Of a stretch of DNA of 64,000 nt, positions 21,313 to 29,519 are shown piece by piece. Source of the stretch: Aquabacterium sp. (GTDB lineage: Bacteria; Pseudomonadota; Gammaproteobacteria; Burkholderiales; Burkholderiaceae_C). Under the pieces are notes generated by a model, which saw nothing but the letters and a program-made list of their open reading frames with translations, had not been told where the DNA came from and did no database searches. The number at the start of each line of letters is the position of its first letter. Position 1 is the first letter of the stretch. The position numbers and the translations under genes were made by a program. Location: the NCBI RefSeq assembly GCF_016234775.1, contig NZ_JACRAH010000042.1:124001-188000 (forward strand). The letters are read 5' to 3'.

Positions 21313-21359
21313 CGTTCGGGACGTAGAGGCCGGAGGTTCGAATCCTCTCACCCCGACCA
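21313..21359 (+). repeat. 3' fragment of tRNA-Pro(CGG), right end of island 1
   Basis: The segment runs from the anticodon loop (TTCGGGA) through the variable loop, T arm (GGAGG-TTCGAAT-CCTCT), acceptor strand CACCCCG, discriminator A and CCA. It matches the 3' half of bacterial tRNA-Pro with anticodon CGG. The D arm and 5' acceptor strand are absent, and the sequence left of 21313 does not pair, so this is a duplicated attachment site and not a working tRNA. The intact gene should lie to the left of the window. Confidence 0.75.
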
Positions 21360-21367
21360 GGTTTCCC
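21338..21367 (+). repeat. att direct repeat, left copy of island 2
   Basis: These 30 bp begin TCGAATCCTCTCACCCC and end GTTTCCC, covering the T loop to the CCA end of the tRNA and 8 bp beyond. They are identical to 28012-28041. The pair brackets the second integrase and the restriction-modification genes. Confidence 0.85.
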
Positions 21368-21418
21368 AGAGGCAAATGCCCAGGAGGCCCATCAATAAAG
21401 GGTTCTCTCCCTTTGACC

Positions 21419-21441
21419 TTCCCACAATCCCTCCCACAAAT
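21419..21441. repeat. Candidate integrase arm sites, left end of island 2
   Basis: TTCCCACAAT (21419-21428) and the near copy CTCCCACAAAT (21431-21441) lie just inside the left att repeat and directly before the second integrase gene. The same 10-mer appears twice near the right end (27892-27925), all on the plus strand. Confidence 0.5.
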
Positions 21442-21476
21442 AAGCCTCTCAATTGGCTGTGTGGGACAATCTGAGT

Positions 21477-23198
21477 GTGTCGAAGTTGCCAAAGAGAACC
21501 CCCTACCTCGTCCTCAAGGGCGGACGTTCCTACTTCCGTATTCGCATCCCAGATGACCTGCGTGAGGCCATCGGCAAGAAGGAGCACAGCGAGGCCCTGG
21601 GAGACCTGAACAAGGCTCAAGCCGAAGTCCAGTCGGCCCATCTCGGTGCGCAGTGGCAAGCCCGTTTCCTGGCCGAGCGCCACCGCCTTGGACTGGCCCC
21701 GAGTCCGCCCGCCCCAGCCCCAACTGTGGTGCAACAGGTTCGCCCTGCCACCCTTGATGAGGTCAGGGCTGTAGCTGCCCTGGCTGCTCAGCGGCTACTC
21801 CACCTTGATGAAGAGAACCGCATAGAAGGGTGGTCCTGGCCGGGCAGTGACAGCGCAGAGTTTGGACCCGGTAGGTCGCTGGAAGAGGTCGTCCCCGAGG
21901 CTGTCTCCGGACGGAACCTGCGCGGGCTCAAGGACAGGGCAGAGGATTGGCTGGCCGCTCATGGGCTGGACTTGCCTTCGGACGAAGGGGAGCAGCGCCG
22001 GGCACTGTATGCGTGGTCTCAGGCTACTGCCAAGGCACTGGTGGGACGCAAGCAGCGGGACAGGGGCGAGGTCTTCGATACGCCTCCGGAGCCCGATATG
22101 CCCGAGTCAATCTCAGCAAGCGAGGCCGCCCGCTTTGGCCCGGCAGACAAGCCCGCCCACTTGCTGACGCTCCGCGATGTGCTGGAGCTTTGGCGCAACA
22201 AGGGTAAGCGCCCCACGTTGAAGACCATCGACACCGCCGAGCGCATCGTGGCTCAGTATGAGGAGGTCCTCGGGAACCCTCCGTTACTGAAGCTGACCCG
22301 TCAACAGGGACTGAAGTTTCGGGATTGGCTCCTCGACCAAGGCCAGTCACCCCGCACCGCTGCCGACCGGCTGGGCTATGTCTCCCGCCTGATTCGTTTC
22401 GAGATGCAGGAGCAGCAGCGCATAACGGTCAACCCATGGGCAACCATCAAGATTGAAGGCTCTAGGGAGCGGGTAACGGTGCGCAAGCCCATCAAGGCGG
22501 ACAAGCTGGCGGCCCTGTTCGCTGCCCCGCTGTTCCAGGCGTATGACCTACCCACGGTGCGGACGGCGGGCCGGGATGCCTCCTACTGGATTCCCATCCT
22601 TGGCGCGTACACGGGCGCACGGGTGACTGAGCTAGCGCAGCTCCTGACCACCGACATTCGGCAGGACGGGTGCCTCTGGTGCATCTCGATCATAGATGAG
22701 CAGGCGTGGCAGTCCGTCAAGAACACTTCCTCCAAGCGCGTCATCCCGATGCACCCGGAGCTGATACGGCTGGGGCTGCCAGAGTACGCAGCCAGCTTGC
22801 GGCTGGCGGGGCATGAGCGGCTGTTCCCCATGGCGCCGGTCTCAGACCTTAACAATGCGGGTGGGCCCTTCGCTACTTGGTTCTCAAAGCTCAAGGCGCG
22901 CCATGGGTGGGGGCCTGAGAACACCTTCCACTCCTTCCGGCACACCATCGAGACCATGCTCAAGCGTAAGCAGGTCTACCCCTTCAACATCAATGCGTAC
23001 ACGGGGCACAAGCAGAAGGGCGGGGATGCGGACACCACCTACAGCCACCCAGAACCCGCAGACCTGGTGGACGTGGCGGAGGCAGTTAAGCACGAGGGCC
23101 TTGTGCTACCCCGCGTGTTCCCCCCTGCCGGTTGGGTACCGCCGCCACTGGTGGATGGCATTCTGACTACGAAGCCCCGCGAACGGGATGCCGCCTGA
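21477..23198 (+). CDS. Tyrosine recombinase (integrase) of island 2, long form
   Basis: GTG 21477 gives the opening VSKLPKRTPYLVLKGGRSYF, which matches the start of this integrase group. A TTG eight codons earlier (21453) is possible, and neither has a strong ribosome site. The protein is 573 residues, longer than usual. It has an N-terminal DUF6538-like strand region (residues 1-60), a variable middle, a SAM-like core-binding domain (about 215-330), and catalytic motifs GARVTELAQL, HSFRHT, YTGHK and the Tyr in DTTYSHPEP. About 60 residues follow the Tyr. The gene starts 110 bp from the left att repeat and reads into island 2. Confidence 0.88.
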   Translation: MSKLPKRTPYLVLKGGRSYFRIRIPDDLREAIGKKEHSEALGDLNKAQAEVQSAHLGAQWQARFLAERHRLGLAPSPPAPAPTVVQQVRPATLDEVRAVAALAAQRLLHLDEENRIEGWSWPGSDSAEFGPGRSLEEVVPEAVSGRNLRGLKDRAEDWLAAHGLDLPSDEGEQRRALYAWSQATAKALVGRKQRDRGEVFDTPPEPDMPESISASEAARFGPADKPAHLLTLRDVLELWRNKGKRPTLKTIDTAERIVAQYEEVLGNPPLLKLTRQQGLKFRDWLLDQGQSPRTAADRLGYVSRLIRFEMQEQQRITVNPWATIKIEGSRERVTVRKPIKADKLAALFAAPLFQAYDLPTVRTAGRDASYWIPILGAYTGARVTELAQLLTTDIRQDGCLWCISIIDEQAWQSVKNTSSKRVIPMHPELIRLGLPEYAASLRLAGHERLFPMAPVSDLNNAGGPFATWFSKLKARHGWGPENTFHSFRHTIETMLKRKQVYPFNINAYTGHKQKGGDADTTYSHPEPADLVDVAEAVKHEGLVLPRVFPPAGWVPPPLVDGILTTKPRERDAA

Positions 23199-23435
23199 AC
23201 CGGGGGCTCTGTGCTGGCTGGTTGGCCTTGATGGCAAAAAAGACAGGTGCACGCGGATGCACATCCGCTGAGCGTCTGACAACCCCGTCAGGGGCTGCCA
23301 GTTGCCATTTACTTGTTACGGCCTTCTCTTATGTAACGCCGCAGATCCCCCATGGATATTGGGTTCTAGCCCTGTGCTGTTGACTGTAGGTGTCCATTTT
23401 GTACACCCCAGATTGGGCCCGTGACTGCCCTGTGG

Positions 23436-24218
23436 TCAGAACTCATCGACATTCACCAGTGGGGCGGGACTGGGGAGGTCAACAAGTAGCGCATGCAGTT
23501 CCCTTGCCAAGGTGTCCCGCTCATCGGCGGGCAAACTCAATGCAAGTGTGACCACTCGGCGCAGGTTGTCCCGTACTTCGTCCAGCGGGGATGGGCCAGC
23601 GGGGACCTCCATCAGGCCGCCCGGGGCCTCGTTGCCTTCGTCCTTGGACATTGCTTTGAAGATGTTGGGGAAGTCCTTCTCCATCCAGTTGCGCAGGGTG
23701 TTGTGATTCATGCCCAAGGCCGCGCCCATCTCTCGATAGCTTTGCCGCTTGCGGGTCCCCTTAACAACATGCCAATACTTGCGGGCCTTGACGTAGGCCC
23801 CGAAGACCTTACGGCGTTCTGCTGGCTTGAGTTGCACCCCGTGCCCCATGTTGGCCTCAGCGGCTACCCATATTGCATCGTCCATGGACATTGGCGCCAC
23901 AAGTACACGGACCAAGGTTGTCGGGCCGAGGCACTCCATGACCAGCGCATCGGCTTCCCATCGGTGCCACCCATCAAGCAGATAGAACCGGCTGGCTCCC
24001 TGCTTGTCGGCTACCTCTGCGACCTTGATGGGCGGGGGAGTCTTTCCGGCCCGGGTCATGTCCCGATACTGACGAATGGCGCCTGGGTTCAGCTTGGCGC
24101 GAACCTGAAGGGCTTGGAGTCGGAGGATCTGTTCACGGTCCAGCCACTCTTCGGTCCACTGGATGGCTTCAGCGGAAGACGATTGCTGTTCTTGTGCGCT
24201 GGGTTTGGTCATGGGCAT
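23436..24218 (-). CDS. ParB N-terminal-domain protein with HTH region
   Basis: This is a 260-residue protein. A ParB/sulfiredoxin-fold region spans about residues 30-125 and contains the nucleotide-pocket-like LLDGWHRWEA; it is followed by an HTH-like stretch (SYREMGAALGMNHNTLRNWM, about 163-182). It lacks the long C-terminal dimer domain of chromosomal ParB and has no ParA partner here, so it is more likely a regulator or nuclease-like ParB relative than a segregation protein. The small gene upstream overlaps it by 50 bp, suggesting coupling. Its role in the island is unknown. Confidence 0.7.
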   Translation of the reverse strand: MPMTKPSAQEQQSSSAEAIQWTEEWLDREQILRLQALQVRAKLNPGAIRQYRDMTRAGKTPPPIKVAEVADKQGASRFYLLDGWHRWEADALVMECLGPTTLVRVLVAPMSMDDAIWVAAEANMGHGVQLKPAERRKVFGAYVKARKYWHVVKGTRKRQSYREMGAALGMNHNTLRNWMEKDFPNIFKAMSKDEGNEAPGGLMEVPAGPSPLDEVRDNLRRVVTLALSLPADERDTLARELHALLVDLPSPAPLVNVDEF

Positions 24219-24414
24219 GTGCTGCGTTGTCTGCGTTCTGCGTGTGTTGCTTGTGTTCGTGGGCGATGAGGGCGAAGACCTCGTTAAAGGTCACGGCCTG
24301 CCTGGTGCGTGCCTGGGTGGCCCGCTGGGTGTCCTTGATGTGGTCGAAGGCGGATACCGGGATGGGGACTGTCCGGAAGACAACCTTCTCCCGCTCGGGT
24401 TGCTGGTGCTGCAT
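24169..24414 (-). CDS. Small hypothetical protein upstream of the ParB-like gene
   Basis: This is an 81-residue protein with AGGAG about 9 bases before ATG 24412-24414. The first 55 residues (KVVFRTVPIPVSAFDHIKDT, then VTFNEVFALIAHEH) have the strand-helix-helix rhythm of ribbon-helix-helix DNA-binding proteins. The tail is rich in His, Gln and Thr. It overlaps the ParB-like gene by 50 bp in another frame. The RHH assignment is inferred from pattern only. Confidence 0.5.
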   Translation of the reverse strand: MQHQQPEREKVVFRTVPIPVSAFDHIKDTQRATQARTRQAVTFNEVFALIAHEHKQHTQNADNAAHAHDQTQRTRTAIVFR

Positions 24415-24601
24415 TGCTGCGTTCTCCTGTTGGTTTGCGCAGGGGGCCGGGGTGCCTTCTGCTATAGCTGGTGTTTATCGATATTATTTTGTTGATAGTC
24501 TGTAGCTGCCATTAGGCAAATCAACGGGTTAGCTGGCGATTTGACCTCCTGCGCATGCTCCAGATTTGGACCATCTTCAAGGCGCCCTGGACCGGCCCTC
24601 G

Positions 24602-25219
24602 TCACGCCTCCCGGGGGGCATTGAGGTACTGATACAGCGTCTCCCGGCTGATACCGTAGGCCTCTGCCAGGGCTGTGCGTCCCTTGCCATTTGCCGCCTT
24701 GTCCTTGGCCCGCAGCTCCTGCGCTTGCTCCGTGGTCAGCTTCGGGGCTCGGCCCTTGTAGACGCCCTTGGCCTTGGCCAGCTCGATGCCCTCCCGCTGG
24801 CGCTCCCGGATCATGTCCCGCTCAAACTGGGCAACAGCGCCCAGCAGGTGCAGCATGAGGGTTGCCATCGGGTCGTCCTGCTCGGGCCTGAAAGTCTGCC
24901 GCTCCTTGATGAACTCCACCGATGCGCCCCGCTTGGTGAGGCTGTCGATGATGGCCTTGAGGTCCCCCAGGTTGCGGGCCAGCCGGTCCATCGAGTGAAC
25001 CACCAGAGTGTCCCCCTTGCGGCAATGCTTGAGGGCAGCTTGCAACTGTGGGCGCTCGACCGTGGCCCCGCTCACCTTGTCTTCAAACACTTCGTCCAGC
25101 TCCAGGCCCTCAAGCTGGCGGGCCGTGGACTGGTCCAAGGTGGACACGCGGAGGTATCCAACCCGCTGGCCCTTGGTCTGCTGTGGGGCCGGGGAGGTGC
25201 TGGGGGTCTTGCTGGTCAT
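24602..25219 (-). CDS. Serine recombinase (resolvase/invertase family)
   Basis: This is a 205-residue protein. The catalytic domain has the nucleophilic Ser in GYLRVSTLDQ (about residue 26), the arginine motif DRLARNLGDL, and the long E helix around RDMIRERQREGIELAKAKG, followed by a C-terminal HTH (GRTALAEAYGISRETLYQYL). Length and layout match Tn3-type resolvases and DNA invertases. It could resolve cointegrates, invert a segment or be carried along. No clear res array is seen, though a 14-bp palindrome lies 42 bp upstream. Confidence 0.88.
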   Translation of the reverse strand: MTSKTPSTSPAPQQTKGQRVGYLRVSTLDQSTARQLEGLELDEVFEDKVSGATVERPQLQAALKHCRKGDTLVVHSMDRLARNLGDLKAIIDSLTKRGASVEFIKERQTFRPEQDDPMATLMLHLLGAVAQFERDMIRERQREGIELAKAKGVYKGRAPKLTTEQAQELRAKDKAANGKGRTALAEAYGISRETLYQYLNAPREA

Positions 25220-25639
25220 GGCCTGCCTGTCGGTTGAATGTGTCAGGCTGGACTCTAGACCATTGATATCAATGTGTCAAGAAATTGAATTATGACCCTA
25301 ATCGGACATATTTCCGGGTACACACCTGTCAGGTGAATATGTGGCCTTGAGGTATACCCCAGACTGACACTAGCGGCATTAACCATGCCAGTCGGCCCCT
25401 TGGTCAGCACTGAGGAGCGTTTATAGGTGGGGAAGTGACGCTACATGGCAGGCCCGCTGTGAAAACCGATGGGGCATGGGGGGCGTTCAGGAGGCGGAAT
25501 GCTTAGGTACGTGCTCGGAAAAGTTCGCTATGGAGTTCGGGCCTGGATGCGTTAACTCGCTCCACATGGCGTGGGCCCCTTCGATAAAAAGAACTCCGTC
25601 GTGGCGAGGCTTGGTTTTCAGTTTGCTACAGTCCCAAGC
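25220..25639. other. 420-bp intergenic region before the methyltransferase
   Basis: Apart from the palindrome at 25261-25274, I see no gene and no clear controller-protein box. It must hold the divergent promoters of the recombinase and the R-M operon. Composition becomes more AT-rich towards the methyltransferase. Confidence 0.4.
25261..25274. promoter_or_regulatory. Perfect 14-bp palindrome upstream of the serine recombinase
   Basis: CATTGATATCAATG is fully self-complementary and lies 42 bp before the recombinase start. It may be an operator or a recombinase half-site pair. No second copy was noticed. Confidence 0.35.
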
Positions 25640-26872
25640 ATGGCTAACCAACTTGAATTCATCTCACTCTTCTCTGGTGCCGGTGGCTTGGACCTCGGTT
25701 TCGAGGCTGCCGGGTGGGAGTGCCTCTACGCCTCTGACATCGACGTATGCGCAGTGGAAACGCTGAAGGTCAACCAGGGTAAATGGGTCGGTGGACAACA
25801 GGTTCTCGGGCAGACAGTGATTGAGCAAGCTGATGTGGCCGCGCTTAGCGGTTCCGAAATCCTGCGAAAAATAGATCGGCGCAAGGGGGAAGTGCCGTTG
25901 CTTGTGGGGGGGCCCCCCTGCCAGTCCTGGAGCAGTGCAGGTAATCAACTTGGATTCGAGGATCCGCGTGGACAACTGTTCAAGGACTACGTGAGAATTG
26001 CCTCGGAGACTGGTGTCCGCTGGCTCGTGTTTGAGAATGTCCGAGGATTGCTTACTGCGCGTGGTCCTGATGGACAACCAGGGTCAGCTTTGGAACACAT
26101 TCGCAAGGTACTTTTAGACGCGGGTTTCCAAACGGAAGTCGAATTGTGCAACGCTGCAGACTTTGGAGTTCCGCAGCGCCGCGTTAGGTTAATTTTGATA
26201 GGTTTTCGTGCTGGCGATAGGCCTTCCTTCCCGAAGGCCACGCACTCAAAATCGCTCGACTTGGTGGGGGGCGAATTGCAGCCCTGGAACACTTTGGGGG
26301 GCTGCCTAGCCGGCCTGGAGCCCCTTGCCCATGATGAGGTAATTCGGGCCAACCCATCGTTGCATGCTCAATTGTCTGTGTTACAGCCAGGCTCAGGTGT
26401 AAAGAGCCCGGGGAAAAAGGAAACGACGCGTCCTGGCGGGCATTGGGGCTACAAGCAAGGAGCATTCGTCGCAGACCTCGCACTGCCCGCTCGCACTGTG
26501 ACTGCCAGCGGTCAGCAAGATTGGGTAAAGGATCCTAAGCTTGGGCTTCGTCGCCTGTCTCCACGAGAGTGCGCCGCTATTCAGACCTTCCCCTGCAACT
26601 GGGAGTTCGTTGGCAAACGCTCAGACCAGTATCGACTTATTGGGAATGCGGTCCCCGCAGGCTTGGCGTATGCAATTGCCTGCGAGTTGAAGCGTAGTGT
26701 TGAGGCCGGAGCTAAACGCCTGAAGGATCCGGCGTTGACCTCTCAACTAATCCCATTGCGTCCACATCTCCAGTCCGCAATTCACTACACCCGCAAGGAG
26801 GAAATTAGAAATGGTGACTCGCGTCGGGTTGCGCCTATCAAACGACGGAGCCGTGTGGCAGCAATGCAATGA
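25640..26872 (+). CDS. DNA cytosine-5 methyltransferase
   Basis: ATG 25640 is chosen because MANQLEFISLFSGAGGLDLG begins directly with motif I. A frame extension upstream to 25571 adds 23 unsuitable residues. The order of motifs is that of C5 methylases: FSGAGGLDLGF (SAM binding), the catalytic GGPPCQSWSSAG with Cys94, FENVRG (motif VI), DFGVPQRRVR (motif VIII), a target-recognition region (about 220-300), then RLSPRECAAIQTFP and RLIGNAVP. At 410 residues it is of usual size. It protects island DNA and presumably the host from the overlapping endonuclease. The recognition sequence cannot be deduced. Confidence 0.93.
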   Translation: MANQLEFISLFSGAGGLDLGFEAAGWECLYASDIDVCAVETLKVNQGKWVGGQQVLGQTVIEQADVAALSGSEILRKIDRRKGEVPLLVGGPPCQSWSSAGNQLGFEDPRGQLFKDYVRIASETGVRWLVFENVRGLLTARGPDGQPGSALEHIRKVLLDAGFQTEVELCNAADFGVPQRRVRLILIGFRAGDRPSFPKATHSKSLDLVGGELQPWNTLGGCLAGLEPLAHDEVIRANPSLHAQLSVLQPGSGVKSPGKKETTRPGGHWGYKQGAFVADLALPARTVTASGQQDWVKDPKLGLRRLSPRECAAIQTFPCNWEFVGKRSDQYRLIGNAVPAGLAYAIACELKRSVEAGAKRLKDPALTSQLIPLRPHLQSAIHYTRKEEIRNGDSRRVAPIKRRSRVAAMQ

Positions 26873-27792
26873 GGTCAATGACAGTGGATGCCATCTACGA
26901 ATATCACACAAAACAGGCGGAAGTTGCCAAAGCGATTTATATTGCGTCAAGGACTCCAGATAGCGATGCCAACGATTGGAACTTGGCAATACGTGAGGCT
27001 CGTGCGTTGTTAGCTGACGCGTTAAGGGCGTCCAATTTGCTTCAATCTGTTGACCAAGCCCTTCAGACAAAAGGGGCTCACATGCTTGCTTTCAGGCATA
27101 TGACTGCTCCGCCAATCAGTCAAGATCAATTTTCTCTCGCATGCCCGGAATGGATCAAGGGCTCAGAGAAGCCTGAGTCAAGGCCACTCAAGGCAATTGC
27201 GGCTTCCGCCGTTGCTGCGCAATTCCACATTAGGCGCTCCCGCCCGCTCACGCCTTGGGTCACGGAGGGGCGCAAACCGCGTATGACAGAGGTTAAGCGA
27301 CTGCTTTGGTCAGTAGCCCCCCTGCTGGCAAGCCAGCAATTGGCAACCCTTCAACGTAACCGCGCGGCAAGTGCGCAAGAAGGTGCGGTTATTGACCTGT
27401 TGGCCTCCAAGGGATGGACCAGGCTTCAGGCCAGTCTGCTAGACACACGAGCGACCCTTCCGGTACGGCACTACATGCATAAGACCCGCTTCGCAACGGC
27501 ATCTAATGCGCCACAAGAAGTTGACATAGCCTTGGGCTTGGAAGGATCCATCGTTCTTGCCACTGAGTGCAAGGTATCAAATGACGCGACCAACTCGATT
27601 AAGCGGGTCAACGATGTGTTGAAGAAGGCGAAGGCATGGAAGGATCACTGGGGAAACTTCGTTAAAACTGCCGCGCTACTCCAAGGGGTCATAGCTGCGA
27701 AAGACGTTCATCGGCTTCTGGATGATGGCGTCGAAGTGTTCTGGTCTCACGACTTGAGTGTGTTCGAAACTTGGATCGATGCCCGAACCTGA
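26869..27792 (+). CDS. Putative type II restriction endonuclease, PD-(D/E)XK type
   Basis: This is a 307-residue protein. It begins within the methyltransferase stop (ATGA at 26869-26872), as cognate restriction genes often do. The N-terminal half is helical. The second half has a nuclease-like core: Asp in QEVDIALGLEG, then ECK in VLATECKVSND, an arrangement that fits the PD-(D/E)XK metal site. Helices rich in Lys and Arg follow. I do not place it in a named restriction-enzyme family. Low GC relative to the flanks agrees with recent transfer. The nuclease role rests on the ECK motif and the overlap with the methylase. Confidence 0.72.
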   Translation: MRSMTVDAIYEYHTKQAEVAKAIYIASRTPDSDANDWNLAIREARALLADALRASNLLQSVDQALQTKGAHMLAFRHMTAPPISQDQFSLACPEWIKGSEKPESRPLKAIAASAVAAQFHIRRSRPLTPWVTEGRKPRMTEVKRLLWSVAPLLASQQLATLQRNRAASAQEGAVIDLLASKGWTRLQASLLDTRATLPVRHYMHKTRFATASNAPQEVDIALGLEGSIVLATECKVSNDATNSIKRVNDVLKKAKAWKDHWGNFVKTAALLQGVIAAKDVHRLLDDGVEVFWSHDLSVFETWIDART

Positions 27793-27891
27793 CTTGCATC
27801 ACTTAGAAGCCGTAGGTAGTTCCCGTGAGAAGAGGTTGAGTGGTCGCCACTGCAGTAACTCGATGTTGCCCGTTGACGGCCTTCAGTTTTC

Positions 27892-27925
27892 TTCCCACAA
27901 TCAGGCCCGCAAGTCTTCCCACAAT
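27892..27925. repeat. Candidate integrase arm sites, right end of island 2
   Basis: Two direct copies of TTCCCACAAT lie at 27892-27901 and 27916-27925, about 90-120 bp inside the right att repeat. They match the copy at 21419-21428 by the left end. Confidence 0.5.
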
Positions 27926-28011
27926 GGGTGGTTTGCGAAGCAGGTTAAATCGCGATAAGCCCTTTATCTATCGGTGTTGTGGCGTGTTTTGAGGTCCAGA
28001 CTCCCTGGAGT

Positions 28012-28041
28012 CGAATCCTCTCACCCCGACCAGGTTTCCCG
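28012..28041 (+). repeat. att direct repeat, right copy of island 2
   Basis: Identical over 30 bp to 21338-21367, from the T loop of tRNA-Pro past CCA. The sequence that follows leads into a terminator, as expected behind the original tRNA gene. This marks the junction with chromosomal DNA. Confidence 0.85.
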
Positions 28042-28045
28042 AGAA

Positions 28046-28083
28046 AAAAGCCCGCCAGGTTCATGCAATCGGCGGGCTTTTTC
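28046..28083 (+). terminator. Rho-independent terminator, probably of tRNA-Pro
   Basis: A perfect 12-bp stem, AAAAAGCCCGCC with GGCGGGCTTTTT, encloses a 14-base loop and has flanking A and T runs, so it could work in both directions. It lies 12 bp behind the tRNA CCA end. It may also serve the chrA gene converging from the right. Confidence 0.85.
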
Positions 28084-28134
28084 TTTGGTGCTGTGGCACG
28101 GTGCCCCCATCACAGCCTGGGATCCCTGTGGGTG

Positions 28135-29466
28135 TCAGACCAGGCCAGCCAGCTTCAACACGAGCCCGATCAACGCGCACGCTGCGATCACGTGGATCAC
28201 ATTGCGCTTGAAGCGAAACAGGGCCACGGCCGCCGCAACGGCGATCAGGGCGGACGCCACATCGAAGTGGCCCGAGAAGCCCTGCGGCCAAAGCACGTGG
28301 TACGCAAAGAACAGCGCCAGGTTCAGGATCACGCCGACGACGGCGGCCGTGATGGCGGTCAGCGGGGCGGTGAACTGGATGTCATCGTGCGTGGATTCGA
28401 CCAGCGGCCCGCCCGCCAGAATGAACACGAAGGAAGGCAGGAAGGTGAACCAGGTCACCACCGTGGCGGCCACGGCGCCCGCCATGAACAGCGCGTCAGG
28501 CCCGAACAGGGCTTTCGCGTAGCCGCCCACAAAGCCCACAAACGCCACCACCATGATCAGCGGGCCGGGTGTGGTTTCACCCAGGGCCAGGCCATCGATC
28601 ATCTGCGCGGGTTGCAGCCAGCCGTGGTGATCCACGGCACCTTGGTAGACATAGGGCAGCACGGCATAGGCGCCCCCGAAGGTCAGCATGGCCGCCTTGG
28701 TGAAGAACCAGCCCATCTGGGTCAAGGCGTGGTCCCAGCCAAAGCGGGTGCTGAGGTAAGCCATGGGCACAAGCCACAGCAAGGCGCCGATCATCAGCAC
28801 CTTGGTAAGGCCCGCCCAACTGAACACGGCATGGGCCGGTGTGGGCGTGTGGTCATCGATCAGGGCGGTGCCGTAGGACTTGTCTGCCGCACCATGGCCG
28901 CCGCCGGACTTGAACGAGGCCGGCGACCACTTGCTGCCTATCCAGCCCGTGATGGCGGCCAGCAGCACGATCAAGGGGAAGGGCAGGTTCAAGGCAAAGA
29001 TCGCCACGAAGGACGCGGCCGCAATGCCCCACAGCACCTTGTTCTTCAAGGCGCGGCTGCCAATGCGGTGGGCCGCCTGAACCACGATGGCCGAAACCGC
29101 CGGTTTGATGCCATAGAACAGCCCGGCCACCAGCGGCACGTGGCCGAAGGCCATGTAGATCCACGACAGCGCGATGAGGATGAACAGCGAAGGCAGCACG
29201 AACAGGACGCCTGCCACGATGCCGCCCCAGGTGCGGTGCATCAGCCAGCCGATGTAGGTGGCCAGCTGCTGCGCCTCAGGACCGGGCAGCACCATGCAGT
29301 AGTTCAGCGCATGCAGAAAGCGTTTCTCGGAAATCCAGCGGCGGCGCTCCACCAGCTCCTGGTGCATGATCGCGATCTGCCCGGCCGGCCCGCCAAAGCT
29401 GATGAAGCCCAGCTTGAGCCAGAAGAAAAATGCTTCGCGAAAGCTGACGCTGATCGGCTCGGACAT
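28135..29466 (-). CDS. chrA: Chromate efflux transporter ChrA
   Basis: This is a 443-residue inner-membrane protein with about ten to twelve helices in two homologous halves, the long-chain CHR form. Each half shows the family motif: FGGPAGQIAIMHQELVE (about residues 24-40) and FGGAYAVLPYVYQ (about 263-275), with PGP in each half (VLPGPEAQQLATYIG and TTPGPLIMVVAFVG). ChrA exports chromate by proton-linked transport. It is the first chromosomal gene right of the islands. The chrB and chrF regulators common in plasmid chr loci are absent. A catalase-like gene lies upstream on the same strand, 53 bp away. Confidence 0.92.
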   Translation of the reverse strand: MSEPISVSFREAFFFWLKLGFISFGGPAGQIAIMHQELVERRRWISEKRFLHALNYCMVLPGPEAQQLATYIGWLMHRTWGGIVAGVLFVLPSLFILIALSWIYMAFGHVPLVAGLFYGIKPAVSAIVVQAAHRIGSRALKNKVLWGIAAASFVAIFALNLPFPLIVLLAAITGWIGSKWSPASFKSGGGHGAADKSYGTALIDDHTPTPAHAVFSWAGLTKVLMIGALLWLVPMAYLSTRFGWDHALTQMGWFFTKAAMLTFGGAYAVLPYVYQGAVDHHGWLQPAQMIDGLALGETTPGPLIMVVAFVGFVGGYAKALFGPDALFMAGAVAATVVTWFTFLPSFVFILAGGPLVESTHDDIQFTAPLTAITAAVVGVILNLALFFAYHVLWPQGFSGHFDVASALIAVAAAVALFRFKRNVIHVIAACALIGLVLKLAGLV

Positions 29467-29519
29467 GCGCGGCTACCCTGCGGTTTGGTGGAAGCCCGAG
29501 AGGATAACCTTGACTTGCC

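Larger units (their letters stand above)
21338..28041. mobile_element. Island 2: integrative element with restriction-modification genes
   Basis: This 6.7-kb segment lies between identical 30-bp repeats of the tRNA-Pro end. It encodes a tyrosine recombinase next to the left repeat, a ParB-like protein with a small partner, a serine recombinase, and a C5 methyltransferase/endonuclease pair. The R-M end is visibly less GC-rich than the flanks. Repeats reading TTCCCACAAT occur just inside both ends and may be integrase arm sites. No conjugation or replication genes are seen, so transfer would need outside help. Confidence 0.8.
27793..28134. other. 342-bp gap holding the right end of island 2
   Basis: No gene is supported here. 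It contains the arm-type repeats, the 30-bp att copy and the hairpin terminator, each listed separately. Sequence left of 28012 does not resemble the tRNA body, so the tRNA is not intact at this end. Confidence 0.6.

Noticed and set aside
21300-21360. A complete tRNA-Pro gene
   Set aside because: Only the 3' half is present. The D arm and 5' acceptor strand are missing and upstream bases do not pair, so it is an attachment fragment.
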